64,000 nucleotides of DNA from Rubrivivax sp. (GCA_027491255.1 JAIXWM010000112.1:19496-83495); one strand, 5' to 3'; numbered from the stretch's first letter, positions 8,379 to 17,042 are shown. Notes: generated by a model from the sequence alone, not told the origin. Program-made: numbers and translations.

Positions 8379-8407
8379 CTTCGAAAATCCGTACAGTCCG
8401 TACGAAG
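8379..8407 (+). promoter_or_regulatory. Candidate operator of the second Phd/PIN locus
   Basis: CTTCG and CGAAG flank two direct copies of CCGTAC (8389-8394 and 8398-8403), ending 26 bp before the antitoxin ATG. The combination of inverted ends and iterated core is what an autoregulating antitoxin could bind. No experimental match is known to me. The rest of the 8141-8433 gap holds nothing I recognise. Confidence 0.35.
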
Positions 8408-8433
8408 TTTGAAAATCAACCGAGAAGCTGCCA

Positions 8434-8700
8434 ATGACCACCAAGCCCATCCCGCGCATCGGCCTGGACGAAGGCCGCAGCAAACTGCCTCATCTGGCGG
8501 CGCTGGCGCATGCTGGCCAATCCAGTCTGCTGACACGTCATGGCAAACCCTTGGCAGCGCTGGTAGCACCGGAGGTGCTGCTGGCACAGCGGCCTCGTGC
8601 CAACTTTCTGGCGCTTCGCGGAACAGGACGGGGCTTGTGGGCGCCGACTGCCGCTGCTACCGTGTCAGCGCTGCGAGACGAGTGGGCCGACAGGCCTTGA
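8434..8700 (+). CDS. Phd/YefM-like antitoxin
   Basis: An 88-residue small protein with the Phd-type pattern IPRIGLDEGRSKLPHLAALA followed by SSLLTRHGKPLAALVAPEVL, the characteristic hairpin of this antitoxin family. A PIN-domain protein is encoded 22 bp downstream, supporting the assignment. The C-terminal end (TVSALRDEWADRP) would be the toxin-binding tail. Confidence 0.75.
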   Translation: MTTKPIPRIGLDEGRSKLPHLAALAHAGQSSLLTRHGKPLAALVAPEVLLAQRPRANFLALRGTGRGLWAPTAAATVSALRDEWADRP

Positions 8701-8722
8701 TGCGCAGGCACGAGGCAAGCGT

Positions 8723-9241
8723 ATGGCCACGCGCAAGACCCCGGGCAGGGGGCAGACCACCCCTGGGTCCGCTCCCGCGGCAGCGCCTCGGATCGCGGTT
8801 CCGGCACCCTGCTGGTGTGGTCTGCAGCAAGGTGACCTGGTGGTGGTCGATACCGCGCCGTTCATCTACGTTCTGGAGGACCACCCTGCATTCGCGCCCC
8901 TGTTCCTGGGGCTGTTCGAGGATCACGCCAACGGGCGGCTGCGCATCGCGCTGTCCACCATCACCTTGGCCGAAGTCCTGGTTGGGCCGCTGCGGCAGGG
9001 GCAAGACACTCTGGCCCGACGCTATGAGCGGGCCTTGGCGGGGTTTGAGGTGCTGACGGTCAGCGCTGAGGTCGCCTCCACGGCCGCCCGCCTGCGCGCC
9101 ACCTCGGGGCTGCGCTTGCCTGACGCCTTGCAGGCTGCCACCGCCATCGAATGCCGCGCCGTGGCCCTGGTGACCCATGATCGCGACTTCAGCCGGCTGC
9201 AGGGACTGCGGGTGCTGACGGGGGCTCCTCCGGCCGCTTGA
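8723..9241 (+). CDS. PIN-domain toxin
   Basis: A 172-residue protein with a clear PIN domain: VVVDTAPFIYVLEDHP carries the first Asp, TITLAEVLVGPLR the central Glu, LRLPDALQAATAI the third Asp and LVTHDRDFSRL the last acidic site, so the nuclease centre looks complete. The N-terminal 40 residues (from ATG 8723) are low-complexity and may not be translated; an internal start nearer the PIN domain is possible. It forms a type II toxin-antitoxin pair with the Phd-like gene just upstream. Confidence 0.8.
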   Translation: MATRKTPGRGQTTPGSAPAAAPRIAVPAPCWCGLQQGDLVVVDTAPFIYVLEDHPAFAPLFLGLFEDHANGRLRIALSTITLAEVLVGPLRQGQDTLARRYERALAGFEVLTVSAEVASTAARLRATSGLRLPDALQAATAIECRAVALVTHDRDFSRLQGLRVLTGAPPAA

Positions 9242-9383
9242 CAAGGCAGGTGGGCTCAGGCAAGCCCAACTCGCCAGCAGTTGCAAGCTCACCGGCTTGA
9301 CATCAAGCCAGCACCACCGCCGCATTCACCCCGCACCTGCCCGGCGGCAACCATCCGGAGCCGTGCCCGTAAAGCAAACGCAA

Positions 9384-9389
9384 TACACT
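9384..9389 (+). promoter_or_regulatory. -10 element of the RHH/ParE locus
   Basis: TACACT lies only six bases before the ATG at 9396, and no Shine-Dalgarno sequence is present, so the antitoxin message is probably leaderless. No convincing -35 is visible. The rest of 9242-9395 holds nothing I recognise. Confidence 0.35.
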
Positions 9390-9395
9390 CCGCTC

Positions 9396-9668
9396 ATGAA
9401 GTCCGCTGTGATACCCCAGATCCGCGTCGAGCCCGAGTTGCGCGCCGAGCTCGAATCCGTACTGAAGCAGGGCGAGACCTTGACCGCTTTCGTGGAAGCG
9501 ACGGTTCGAAGCGCCATCGCATTCAGGCGCGTCCAGACCTCGTTCCATGCCCGGGCGCAGGCGGCGTCTGACGAGTACCACCGGACAGGCGTTTCGGTGC
9601 CCGTCGAAACCGTCTTGGAGAAGCTGCAATCCAAGCTCGACGCCAAGCGCAAGAAGCTTGGCCGATGA
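9396..9668 (+). CDS. Ribbon-helix-helix-type antitoxin (YlcI/YnfO-like)
   Basis: A 90-residue protein, MKSAVIPQIRVEPELRAELE, with a beta-strand then two helices as in ribbon-helix-helix DNA-binding proteins, followed by a charged helical tail ending KLDAKRKKLGR. Its stop overlaps the ATG of a ParE-like toxin by four bases (ATGA), which supports an antitoxin role. The ATG at 9396 is preferred over upstream in-frame starts because it begins directly at the predicted strand. Confidence 0.7.
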   Translation: MKSAVIPQIRVEPELRAELESVLKQGETLTAFVEATVRSAIAFRRVQTSFHARAQAASDEYHRTGVSVPVETVLEKLQSKLDAKRKKLGR

Positions 9669-9979
9669 GCTTTGTCGTTGAACTGTCTCCTTCGGCCGAG
9701 GACGATTTCGAGCGACTCTTCGACTTCCTGCTCGACCGCGCCCAGACGGCGGAAGACCTCGATCGCGCCCAAGCCGCGATCGACGTGATCAGGACAACGG
9801 TACAGCAGCAGTTGGCGATCACGCCCTTCAGTTTCCGCAAGGCGGCCCAGAACCCCGTCCAGCGGGAATTGATCATTCCGTTCGGTGCGACCGGCTACGT
9901 CGCGCTCTACGAGATCGTCAGCCCTTCCAAGGTCGTGGTGCTGGCGGTGCGGCACCAGCGTGAAGAGGACTATCACTGA
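9665..9979 (+). CDS. ParE/RelE-family toxin
   Basis: A 104-residue toxin of the ParE/RelE fold: VELSPSAEDDFERLFDFLLD starts the helical hairpin, and the C-terminal strands GYVALYEIVSPSKVVVLAVRHQREEDY end with the RHxREDxY-type signature of ParE proteins. It would act on DNA gyrase or ribosome-bound mRNA depending on the subfamily; the signature favours ParE. It overlaps the upstream antitoxin by four bases. Confidence 0.8.
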   Translation: MSFVVELSPSAEDDFERLFDFLLDRAQTAEDLDRAQAAIDVIRTTVQQQLAITPFSFRKAAQNPVQRELIIPFGATGYVALYEIVSPSKVVVLAVRHQREEDYH

Positions 9980-10130
9980 CGCTGGAGGGCTGGACGCCCG
10001 GCTGCCGACCCGGCGCGCGGTGAATGTGGTCGCTGACGATCCCACATCGCATCGCGAGCACGCCCACGCACTCTGCGGTCTCGATCCGCCGCTCGGGAAA
10101 ATCGTCGGCCGAAGTGGCAGTGACCGGACG

Positions 10131-10148
10131 CTGCACGCTCGCGTGCAG
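10131..10148 (-). terminator. GC-rich hairpin after the 10159-11040 gene
   Basis: CTGCACGC and GCGTGCAG form perfect 8-bp arms around two bases, about 10 bp past the stop of the minus-strand gene. No T-run follows, so it is either a pause/3'-end-stabilising hairpin or a Rho-dependent end. Confidence 0.4.
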
Positions 10149-10158
10149 GGCCGGTCTC

Positions 10159-11040
10159 TCAGCGCGTGGCCATGTAGGCCTTCATCAGCGGGCCCGACAA
10201 GGCCTTGAGCCGCGCGCGCTGCGCGACGATCTCGTGGTGGCGCCCCTGGCGCTCGAGCCGCAGCAGGGCCGCCACGGTCTTGAAGGCCTCGGCCGGTGCC
10301 TCGTCCGCAGGGGGCTCGGCGGTGGCCAGCGGGCCGGCCAGCAAGGGCCGCTCGACCAGCGCGAAGGCCGGCAGCCAGGCCCAGTCGGCGCCCTTGGCGG
10401 GCTCGAAGCATTCCTCGAAGCGCGCGGCCAGCCGGCTCAGTGTCGGATCGGCCAGCGCCTGCACCAGGTCGGCGGCGCGCGCCGGCGCCAGCCACAGTGC
10501 CTCGGCCAGCAGCGGCCATGCCGCGTCGGCGCCTGCCCCGCGCCAGCGTGCCTCGGCCATCCACAGCAGCGGTTGCGGGATGCGGCGCCAGGACGCGGTG
10601 CCGGCCACCGCGTCGGCCGCCAGCGTCCAGGCCTGGGCACGCAGGTACAGGCCCGCGGCATGGGCGTCAGCATGGGCAGGGTGCCAGGCGATGCCGGCGG
10701 CCTGCTGCGCCAGCGCCCGCCAGCGGCCGGCGAGCCAGGGCGCCGACTCGTCGCCCAGCACGGCGCGGGCAGCTGCGGTCAGTGGGCCGTCCAGGCGGCT
10801 GCGGGCGTCGGCCACGGCGGCGGCTTGCAGACGCTGCGCCGCCCCCGGCCCCTGCGCCACCTGAAGATGCTCGATCAGCCGGGTCGCCGGGGCCAGCACC
10901 GCGTCGCCGGGGAAGGCTGCCTGCAGGGCCGCTGCTGCGCGCAGGGCGCCCGACACGTCCGCGTCCAGCAGCGCCTGCACCAGATCGTTGCGCAAGGCCA
11001 CGTCGCGGCTGTCGGCGAAGATGTCGAGTTGCTGCTGCAT
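10159..11040 (-). CDS. Alanine-rich helical protein of unknown function
   Basis: A 293-residue protein without a recognised catalytic motif. It is rich in Ala, Leu and Arg, with repeated helical segments such as LRNDLVQALLDADVSGALRA and WRALAQQAAGIAWHP, suggesting an all-helical repeat (TPR-like) fold. There is no signal peptide or membrane segment. The ATG at 11040 starts MQQQLDIFADSRDVALRNDL, which resembles a conserved beginning in Burkholderiales hypothetical proteins. It is divergent from peptide deformylase. No function is proposed. Confidence 0.65.
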   Translation of the reverse strand: MQQQLDIFADSRDVALRNDLVQALLDADVSGALRAAAALQAAFPGDAVLAPATRLIEHLQVAQGPGAAQRLQAAAVADARSRLDGPLTAAARAVLGDESAPWLAGRWRALAQQAAGIAWHPAHADAHAAGLYLRAQAWTLAADAVAGTASWRRIPQPLLWMAEARWRGAGADAAWPLLAEALWLAPARAADLVQALADPTLSRLAARFEECFEPAKGADWAWLPAFALVERPLLAGPLATAEPPADEAPAEAFKTVAALLRLERQGRHHEIVAQRARLKALSGPLMKAYMATR

Positions 11041-11240
11041 CGGGGGATGGGGGGTGACGGACCGGTCTGGCGCGAGGCCGCGATGCACCACCTGAACCGC
11101 ACCGCGCCACAGCATTGCTGGGCCGACAATTCTGCGACGACAGAGCCTGCCGAGGTGAGGCGGGCCTATCGTGCCCCCCTTCCGGCGTGCGCCCCCGACC
11201 TGTCGGGCCGGCGCGCCCATCGAGCTTCGAGGCAGCTTTC

Positions 11241-11789
11241 ATGACCGTCCACCAGATCCTGAAAATGGGCGACCCCCGCCTGCTGCGCATCGCGCAGCCC
11301 GTGGACGCCTCGGCCTTCGGCTCGCCCGAACTGCGCCAACTGGTGCAGGACCTGTTCGAGACCATGCACGCCGTCAACGGCGCCGGCCTGGCCGCGCCGC
11401 AGATCGGCGTGGACCTGCAGCTGGTGGTCTTCGGCAGCGACCAGCCGAACCCTCGCTATCCGGACCGCCCGCGGGTGCCGGTGACCGTGCTGTGCAACCC
11501 GGTCATCACGCCGCTGGGGGCCGAGGAGGAAGAGGACTGGGAGGGCTGCCTGTCGGTGCCGGGCCTGCGCGGCGTGGTGCCGCGCTGGGCGCGCATCCGC
11601 TACACCGGCTTCGACCCCGAGGGCCGCCCGATCGACCGCAGCGTCGAGGGCTTCCACGCCCGCGTCGTGCAACACGAGTGCGACCACCTGATCGGCAAGC
11701 TTTACCCGATGCGCGTGCGCGATTTCACGCGCTTCGGCTACACCGAGGTGCTGTTCCCCGGACTGGCCGCCGCTGCCGAGGACGACTGA
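11241..11789 (+). CDS. def: Peptide deformylase
   Basis: A 182-residue metallo-hydrolase that removes the N-formyl group from nascent proteins. All three signature motifs are present: [10 protein letters not shown] (47-56), EGCLS with metal-ligand Cys103, and HECDHL with His145, catalytic Glu146 and His149. The [10 protein letters not shown] form and the length match the family. It is not next to fmt, unlike the usual fmt-def pair, and the variant may be a second deformylase copy in this genome. Confidence 0.95.
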   Translation: MTVHQILKMGDPRLLRIAQPVDASAFGSPELRQLVQDLFETMHAVNGAGLAAPQIGVDLQLVVFGSDQPNPRYPDRPRVPVTVLCNPVITPLGAEEEEDWEGCLSVPGLRGVVPRWARIRYTGFDPEGRPIDRSVEGFHARVVQHECDHLIGKLYPMRVRDFTRFGYTEVLFPGLAAAAEDD

Positions 11790-11910
11790 GCAACACCAAG
11801 GGCTGCCCGGCCCGGCGCCCCGCGGTGCCGCAGGCAACCATGGGGCGGCCGCAGGTCCGCATGCTGGATGCCCGCTGCCGGGCGTCCACGCCCTGGCCGC
11901 GCACCATCCC

Positions 11911-12780
11911 TCATCCGGCCAGCGGCGGCGCGGTGCCCTCGATCTGCACTCGGTAGCCCGAGCGCACATTCGGCCAGTAGTCCCACAGCGCCTTGTGCTG
12001 GGCGCAGCGGTTGTCCCAGAAGGCGATGGAGTGCGCGCGCCAGCGGAAGCGGCAGGACCATTCGTCGCGGCCGATGTGGCGGTAGAGGAATCCGAGGATG
12101 GCGTCGCCTTCCCTGCGCGGCAACTCGTTGATGTGGCTCGTGAAGTCCGCGTTCACGAAGATGCCGCGCCGACCGCTTTCGGGATGACGCACGATCACCG
12201 GGTGCGAAGCCTTGGGCGTGCCGGGGCCGAAGACGCGCGCGCCATCGTGTGTGGCCGTCAGCCCCGACAGGAAGGCCTTCATGCGCTCCGACAAGGCATC
12301 GTAGGCGGCATAGGTGCTGGCGAACATGGTGTCACCGCCGCCATCGGGCGGCACGATGTGGTTGTAGAGCATGCTGCCCAGGGGCGGGGTCGGTGCGCAC
12401 GACTGGTCGCTGTGCCAGCTCTCGCCCGAGATGCGCTGGGAGGTCTCGTCGTAGTGGAACCTGCGCACCAGCGGATGGTCGGTGGGTTTGCTGATCGTCT
12501 GCGCCCCGACGTGCCGCCCCAGCGTGCCGAACAGGCTCGCGAAGCGGATGTGGTCCTCGAAGCCGATGGGCTGCTCGCGGAAGAACAGCACCTGGTATCG
12601 CGTGAAGGCGTCCTTGACTTCGGCGACCTGCTGCGGCGAAAGCTCCCGAGTCAGGTCGATGCCGGTGATCTCGGCGCCGATGTGGGGCGAGGCAGGTGTC
12701 ACCACGATGCTGCTGTAGGCGCGGGCGGTCTGGTCCGGGGTGCGCGCCGAGATCGGGGCGCCGACGGTGCTGGTGAACAT
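11911..12780 (-). CDS. TauD/TfdA-family 2-oxoglutarate-dependent dioxygenase
   Basis: A 289-residue Fe(II)/2-oxoglutarate dioxygenase. The HxD motif is His123-Ser-Asp125 in ESWHSDQS, the distal iron ligand is His262 in AQHKALWDYWP, and Arg277 in GYRVQ is placed to bind 2-oxoglutarate. The N-terminal IGAEITGIDLTRELSP is typical of the family (taurine, 2,4-D and alkylsulfate dioxygenases). The substrate is unknown. It is divergent from a MarR-type regulator and a flavin monooxygenase operon, suggesting shared control in catabolism of an imported compound. Confidence 0.88.
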   Translation of the reverse strand: MFTSTVGAPISARTPDQTARAYSSIVVTPASPHIGAEITGIDLTRELSPQQVAEVKDAFTRYQVLFFREQPIGFEDHIRFASLFGTLGRHVGAQTISKPTDHPLVRRFHYDETSQRISGESWHSDQSCAPTPPLGSMLYNHIVPPDGGGDTMFASTYAAYDALSERMKAFLSGLTATHDGARVFGPGTPKASHPVIVRHPESGRRGIFVNADFTSHINELPRREGDAILGFLYRHIGRDEWSCRFRWRAHSIAFWDNRCAQHKALWDYWPNVRSGYRVQIEGTAPPLAG

Positions 12781-12811
12781 GGTGAGCGACTCCAGGGTCG
12801 GTGAAATTGCT

Positions 12812-12823
12812 TTGGATCCTATG
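12812..12823. promoter_or_regulatory. Direct-repeat operator, copy 1 (taud side)
   Basis: TTGGATCCTATG, an exact copy of the 12-mer at 12890-12901. It lies 32 bp upstream of the dioxygenase start. The core GGATCC is palindromic. Probably one of two sites bound by the adjacent MarR-type regulator. Confidence 0.5.
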
Positions 12824-12889
12824 TGTTTTTTTCTCCGATGGCAACTACACTTCTCGTGCACTTTCTGCAAAGCGTGATTGCTCCATCCA

Positions 12890-12901
12890 TTGGATCCTAT
12901 G
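12890..12901. promoter_or_regulatory. Direct-repeat operator, copy 2 (overlaps marR start)
   Basis: The second exact TTGGATCCTATG, 78 bp from the first. Its last three bases are the ATG of the MarR gene, so binding here would block its own expression. Confidence 0.5.
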
Positions 12902-13375
12902 GGTTCTGTCGCCGTTGCTGAGCCGGCCTCCGCCGTGTTGCGTGCGCGATCCGGCCTTGACGAGAGCCTGGGCTTTCTCATCGCCGAGGCCGAGCGGGCT
13001 TCCAAGCGCGTGCTGTTCGCGCGCATTGCCGAGCACGGGATCCGCCGCGGCGGCTGGTTCGTCCTGCGCACGCTCTGGGAGAAGGAGGGCATCACGCACC
13101 GCGAGCTGGCGCAGAGGCTGGGCCTGATGGAAACCTCCGTGCTCGAGATGGTGCGTGCCCTAGAGGGTGACGGCCTGGTCACCCGCACCCGCGACACGCA
13201 GGACCGGCGCAAGGTCCGCATCGAGCTCACGGCGCAGGGGCGGGCCATCGAGCCGGCGCTGATGGAGGTGGCGGCGACCGTGAACGAGCTGATGGTCCGG
13301 GATCTCACGCAGGCCGAGGCGGTGCTGCTGAAGCTGCTGCTGAAGAAGGTCCGCGATTCGCTGGCCGACCAGTGA
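12899..13375 (+). CDS. MarR-family transcriptional regulator
   Basis: A 158-residue winged-helix regulator: GWFVLRTLWEKEGITHRELA and RLGLMETSVLEMVRALEGDG form the helix-turn-helix, and LVTRTRDTQDRRKVRIELTAQG is the DxRxxxVxLTxxG wing that marks MarR proteins. A TTG at 12878 is in frame, but the ATG at 12899 fits the family length. It sits between the divergent dioxygenase gene and the downstream monooxygenase/Bug operon, and two identical 12-bp repeats flank the promoter region, so it probably represses both sides in response to an aromatic or other ligand. Confidence 0.88.
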   Translation: MGSVAVAEPASAVLRARSGLDESLGFLIAEAERASKRVLFARIAEHGIRRGGWFVLRTLWEKEGITHRELAQRLGLMETSVLEMVRALEGDGLVTRTRDTQDRRKVRIELTAQGRAIEPALMEVAATVNELMVRDLTQAEAVLLKLLLKKVRDSLADQ

Positions 13376-13408
13376 GGGGCCGAGGGTCCCGTTCAGCCAG
13401 GAACAACG

Positions 13409-14590
13409 ATGAAAAGGGCGGTCTTGATCTGCGGCGCCGGCATCGCCGGGTGCTGCGCGGCGATCGCGCTCGCCCGCTCGGGCTGGACCGTGACCCTGGT
13501 CGAGAAGCAGACCGCGTGGCGCTTCCAGAGCTCGGGCATCTTCGTCTACGGCAACGGCCTGGCCCGGCTCCACGCGCTGGGCGTGATGGAAGAGATGGTC
13601 GCCGCGGGCTTTGCGATTGCCGACGGGCGCAACGTCTACCTCGACGCCGACGGCTCGTCGCTGTTCGAGACCTTCTACCCAGGGCGCTTCGACGGCCTGG
13701 AGGTCACGCCCATCCTGGGGATCCGTCGCGCCGAGATGCACCGTGTGCTGTCGGGCCACCTGTCCCGCCTCGGGGTGGAGGTGGCGCTGGGCTGCACGGT
13801 GGAGTCGATCGAACAGGCCCGGTCTGCCGTCAGCGCCGTGCTGTCCGACGGGCGTGTGGTCGCCTGCGACCTCCTGCTGGGTGCCGACGGCATCCGCTCC
13901 CGGGTGCGCCAATTGCTCTGGCCGGACGTGCAGCCCCGGTACAGCGGCTTCGGCGTCTGGCGCAGCGTTCACGACCGGCCCGCGGGCCTGGGCGACAAGA
14001 TCATGATGATGGCCCGCGGCCTGCGGCTGGGCATCATGCCGATCTCGGCGCAGCAGTTGTACCTGTTCGGGACCGTCGTCGAGCCCGTGGACGCCTGGTA
14101 TGCGCGTGAAGACTGGGCGAGGCTGATGCAATCGCGCTTCAGCGTCTTCCGCGGCCCGGCCGCGCACTTCCTGGACGAGCTGGGCCCGCAGTCCGAACTG
14201 CTCTACACCGCCGTGGAAGAGGTCCTGATGCCTGCAGCCTGGCATCAGGGACGCGTGCTGCTCATCGGCGACGCCGCGCACGCGAGCACGCCGTTCATGG
14301 GCCAGGGCGGGGCGATGGCCGTCGAGGATGCAGTGGTTCTCGCACGACTGCTTGACCGGACGACCGACATCGATCGGGCGCTGGAGCGCTTCAGCACGGT
14401 CCGCTCGCCTGCATGCCGCTTCGTTCAGGACGCCTCCCGGCAGGTCGGCGTCAGCGGCGCGCGGTCCGACCCGCAGGAGCATGCAGGCATCCTGGACGCG
14501 ATGAGGACGACGGCGCAGGCGCGCGTCGACGAGTTCTACGCCCGGCTCGAGCAACTGGGCTTCGATCACCACCAAGAGGAGACGCCATGA
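13409..14590 (+). CDS. FAD-dependent aromatic-ring-type monooxygenase
   Basis: A 393-residue flavoprotein hydroxylase of the PHBH/salicylate hydroxylase group. The Rossmann motif GAGIAG is at residues 9-14, followed by LVEK at the ribose-binding end; GADGIRSRVR is the DG motif; IGDAAHASTPFMGQGGAMAVEDA near 285-305 is the second FAD-binding GD motif. It would use NAD(P)H and oxygen to hydroxylate a ring substrate. The next gene (Bug binding protein) overlaps its stop by four bases, so the pair is probably uptake plus first attack on the same compound. Confidence 0.9.
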   Translation: MKRAVLICGAGIAGCCAAIALARSGWTVTLVEKQTAWRFQSSGIFVYGNGLARLHALGVMEEMVAAGFAIADGRNVYLDADGSSLFETFYPGRFDGLEVTPILGIRRAEMHRVLSGHLSRLGVEVALGCTVESIEQARSAVSAVLSDGRVVACDLLLGADGIRSRVRQLLWPDVQPRYSGFGVWRSVHDRPAGLGDKIMMMARGLRLGIMPISAQQLYLFGTVVEPVDAWYAREDWARLMQSRFSVFRGPAAHFLDELGPQSELLYTAVEEVLMPAAWHQGRVLLIGDAAHASTPFMGQGGAMAVEDAVVLARLLDRTTDIDRALERFSTVRSPACRFVQDASRQVGVSGARSDPQEHAGILDAMRTTAQARVDEFYARLEQLGFDHHQEETP

Positions 14591-15564
14591 GACGCAACCT
14601 TCTACGGGGAGTGCTGGCCACCTGCGCGGCAGCCTGGCTCCCGCTGGCGCCCGCGAGCGCGCAGTCCTACCCTTCCAAGCCGATCCGCATCGTCGTGCCC
14701 TTCGCGGTCGGCGGCTCGTCCGACATCATGGCGCGCGCCCTGGGCAAGCAGCTGGCCGAGCAGATGAATACCCAGGTCATCGTCGAGAACCGGCCTGGGG
14801 GCGGCGGCGGCACCGCGATGCAGGCCGTGGTGTCCGCGTCTGCCGACGGCCACACGCTGCTCTACGGCACCATCGGCACCAACAGCGTCGCGCCGGTGCT
14901 GTTCAAGAACCTGCCGGTCGACCCGACCCGCGACCTGCTGCCCGTGTCGATCCTGGCGCTCAATCCCAGCGTGCTGATCGTCAACGCGGCGCTGCCGATC
15001 CAGTCCCTGCAGGACCTGATCCGGTACGCGAAGGCGAACCCTGGCAAGCTCAGCTACGCGTCGGCGGGCAACGGCTCGATCTCGCACCTCGCCACGGAGC
15101 TGCTGAAGACCACCGCCCAGATCGACCTGCTGCATGTGCCCTACAAGGGGGGTGGCGCCGCGTCCGCCGACCTGCTGGCGGGCAATGTGTCGCTGATGAT
15201 CGAGACGGTCACCAACGCCGTCACCCTGGCCAAGACCGGCAAGGTGCGCGCGATCGCCAACTCCGGCAGCCGTCGCTGGCCGACCTTGCCTGACCTGCCC
15301 ACCTTTGCCGAGGCGGGCTTGCCCGGCTACCAGGTCGACAGCTGGACCGGCTTGTTCGTGGCGGCCGGCACGCCAGCGCCCATCGTCGAGCGCATCAACG
15401 CCGAGCTCGTGAAGGCCGCGCGCGACCCCGCCTACCGGGCGGCGATGAGGAACATCGACGTCGAGGCCGTGAGCTCCACTCCCCCGGAATTCGCGGGTTT
15501 CGTGCGCGCCGAGATGGACAAGTGGGCGCGGGTGGTCAAGCTCACGGGAACGAAGGTCGACTGA
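14587..15564 (+). CDS. Bug/TctC-family solute-binding protein 1
   Basis: A 325-residue periplasmic binding protein of the tripartite tricarboxylate transporter (Bug) family. It has a signal peptide (cleavage after ASAQ near residue 26), then YPSKPIRIVVPFAVGGSSDI, VIVENRPGGGGGTA and LLHVPYKGGGAASADLLAG, all diagnostic of the family, which binds carboxylates through bound water. No TctA/TctB membrane partner is encoded in the window. It overlaps the monooxygenase stop (ATGA), arguing for joint expression. Confidence 0.92.
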   Translation: MRRNLLRGVLATCAAAWLPLAPASAQSYPSKPIRIVVPFAVGGSSDIMARALGKQLAEQMNTQVIVENRPGGGGGTAMQAVVSASADGHTLLYGTIGTNSVAPVLFKNLPVDPTRDLLPVSILALNPSVLIVNAALPIQSLQDLIRYAKANPGKLSYASAGNGSISHLATELLKTTAQIDLLHVPYKGGGAASADLLAGNVSLMIETVTNAVTLAKTGKVRAIANSGSRRWPTLPDLPTFAEAGLPGYQVDSWTGLFVAAGTPAPIVERINAELVKAARDPAYRAAMRNIDVEAVSSTPPEFAGFVRAEMDKWARVVKLTGTKVD

Positions 15565-15707
15565 CCGGTCGCTGCTTCTGCCCCTGCACGGCCGCAGTCT
15601 CGCGGCCGCGAGAGGCCGCCCTGTGGTCTGCCAAGGCCAGCCATGTCGGCGCTTGCAGGCGCGACAATGCCTCGCACGGGGCAGAAGTCTGCACCCCCCG
15701 ACGCACC

Positions 15708-16052
15708 ATGTCCTCTTCGCCTGCTGCGCCGCCCGAGAAAACGCCGGGCCGTCCCGAGTACTCTTGCGCTCCGTCCGAGGGCCGGGACGGGCAACGCCCG
15801 GGCCTGGCGGATGCCCGGCACTGCCCGCTGTGCGGCGGCCCGAATGCTTGCGCCTTGGCCGCCGGCGCAGCGGCCGATGTGGTCTGCTGGTGTGCGCAGG
15901 AGCACTTCCCGCCGTCCTTGCTCCAGCGCTTGCCGGTGGAGGCTCGGGGTCGGGCCTGCATCTGCCGCGGCTGCGCGCGGGGGGCGGGAGAGCCCGCGCC
16001 CAGCCGCAGCGCGGCCCCCGCGATCGTCCCGCCGAGAGGCTTGCCATCCTGA
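15708..16052 (+). CDS. Small cysteine-rich CWC-type protein
   Basis: A 114-residue protein with the pattern CPLCGGPNACALAAGA, then VCWCAQEHFPPSLLQRLP and a distal CICRGC. This is the cysteine-rich CWC family (CxxCGxxN-C ... CWC ... CxC), small putative zinc-binding proteins of unknown function common in Betaproteobacteria. Three overlapping frames are open here; only this one gives the family pattern, starting at ATG 15708. It ends 12 bp before the second Bug gene. Confidence 0.7.
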   Translation: MSSSPAAPPEKTPGRPEYSCAPSEGRDGQRPGLADARHCPLCGGPNACALAAGAAADVVCWCAQEHFPPSLLQRLPVEARGRACICRGCARGAGEPAPSRSAAPAIVPPRGLPS

Positions 16053-16064
16053 AGGAGTGTCCCG

Positions 16065-17042
16065 ATGATCCGCCGTCGTCAAGCACTGGCCCTGGCCGCC
16101 GCCCCGTGGGCGGTGCCGCTGACCGCACCCCCCGCCTTCGCACAGGCTTGGCCGACGCAGGCCGTCAAGCTGGTCGTGACCTTCCCGCCGGGGGGCGCGA
16201 GCGACATCGTCGCGCGGCTGATCGCTCCGCCGCTGGCCGAGCGCCTGGGCCAGGCGGTGGTGGTGGACAACCGCCCCGGCGGCGCCGCGACCATCGGCGC
16301 GGCCGCGGTGGCGCGCGCCCAGCCTGACGGCTACACGCTGCTGATGTCGAACTCCGCACCGCTGTCGATCTCGCCGGCGCTCTTCGAGCGGCCGCTGTAT
16401 GACCCCCTGAAGAGCTTCCGTCACCTGGCCTACGTGGGCGACGTGCCCACCGTGTTGGTCGTCCACCCCTCGCTGCCGGTGAACGACTTCGCCGGCTTCC
16501 TGACCTGGGCGCGGGCGCAGAAGGACCCGGTGCCCTTCGGCAGCGGCGGCCAGGCCTCGGTCGGGCATATCGTCGGCGAGCTGCTGGCGCAGAAGGCCGG
16601 GCTGAAGATGGTGCACGTGCCCTACAAGGGGGCGGGTCCGATGCGCAGCGACCTGCTCGGCGGCCAGATCAAGGTCGCCGTCGACGCGCTGCCGCAGAAC
16701 CTGGCCTTCCGCAAGACCGGCCAGCTGCGCCTGCTGGCCGTCACCGCGGCGCGTCGCGTGGCCCAAGCCGCGGACCTGCCCACCGTCGTCGAGCTTGGCC
16801 ACCCCGAGCTCGTGGCCGAGAACTTCGTCGGCGTTTCGGCGCCGGCCGGACTGCCCGCGGCGGTGGAGCAGGTGCTGCTGCGCACGCTGAACCAGGTGCT
16901 GGCCCTGCCCGACCTGCGCGCCAAGCTCGAGGCGCAGGGCTTCGAGCTCGAGAGCCGCACGCCCGAGGCCTTCGCGGGCTTCATCCAGGAGCAGGCCGAG
17001 CGCTGGGCGCCGGTGGTGCGTGCCAGCGGAGCCAAGCTTTGA
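16065..17042 (+). CDS. Bug/TctC-family solute-binding protein 2
   Basis: A 325-residue exported binding protein with the signal sequence RRRQALALAAAPWAVPLTAP and cleavage after AFAQ, then AVKLVVTFPPGGASDIVARL, VVVDNRPGGAATIGAAAVA and MVHVPYKGAGPMRSDLLGG. These motifs place it in the tripartite tricarboxylate transporter receptor family. A Shine-Dalgarno-like AAGGAG lies 8 bp before the ATG. It is followed with a four-base overlap by a BMP-type protein, an unusual partner for a Bug receptor. Confidence 0.92.
   Translation: MIRRRQALALAAAPWAVPLTAPPAFAQAWPTQAVKLVVTFPPGGASDIVARLIAPPLAERLGQAVVVDNRPGGAATIGAAAVARAQPDGYTLLMSNSAPLSISPALFERPLYDPLKSFRHLAYVGDVPTVLVVHPSLPVNDFAGFLTWARAQKDPVPFGSGGQASVGHIVGELLAQKAGLKMVHVPYKGAGPMRSDLLGGQIKVAVDALPQNLAFRKTGQLRLLAVTAARRVAQAADLPTVVELGHPELVAENFVGVSAPAGLPAAVEQVLLRTLNQVLALPDLRAKLEAQGFELESRTPEAFAGFIQEQAERWAPVVRASGAKL

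Noticed and set aside
12892..12897. BamHI-type GGATCC sites as cloning scars
   Set aside because: They are part of a longer exact 12-bp repeat placed symmetrically in a promoter region, which fits an operator better.
15623..16327. Overlapping frames at the CWC gene
   Set aside because: Three frames are open; only the one starting at 15708 gives CxxCGxxN and CWC cysteine motifs.
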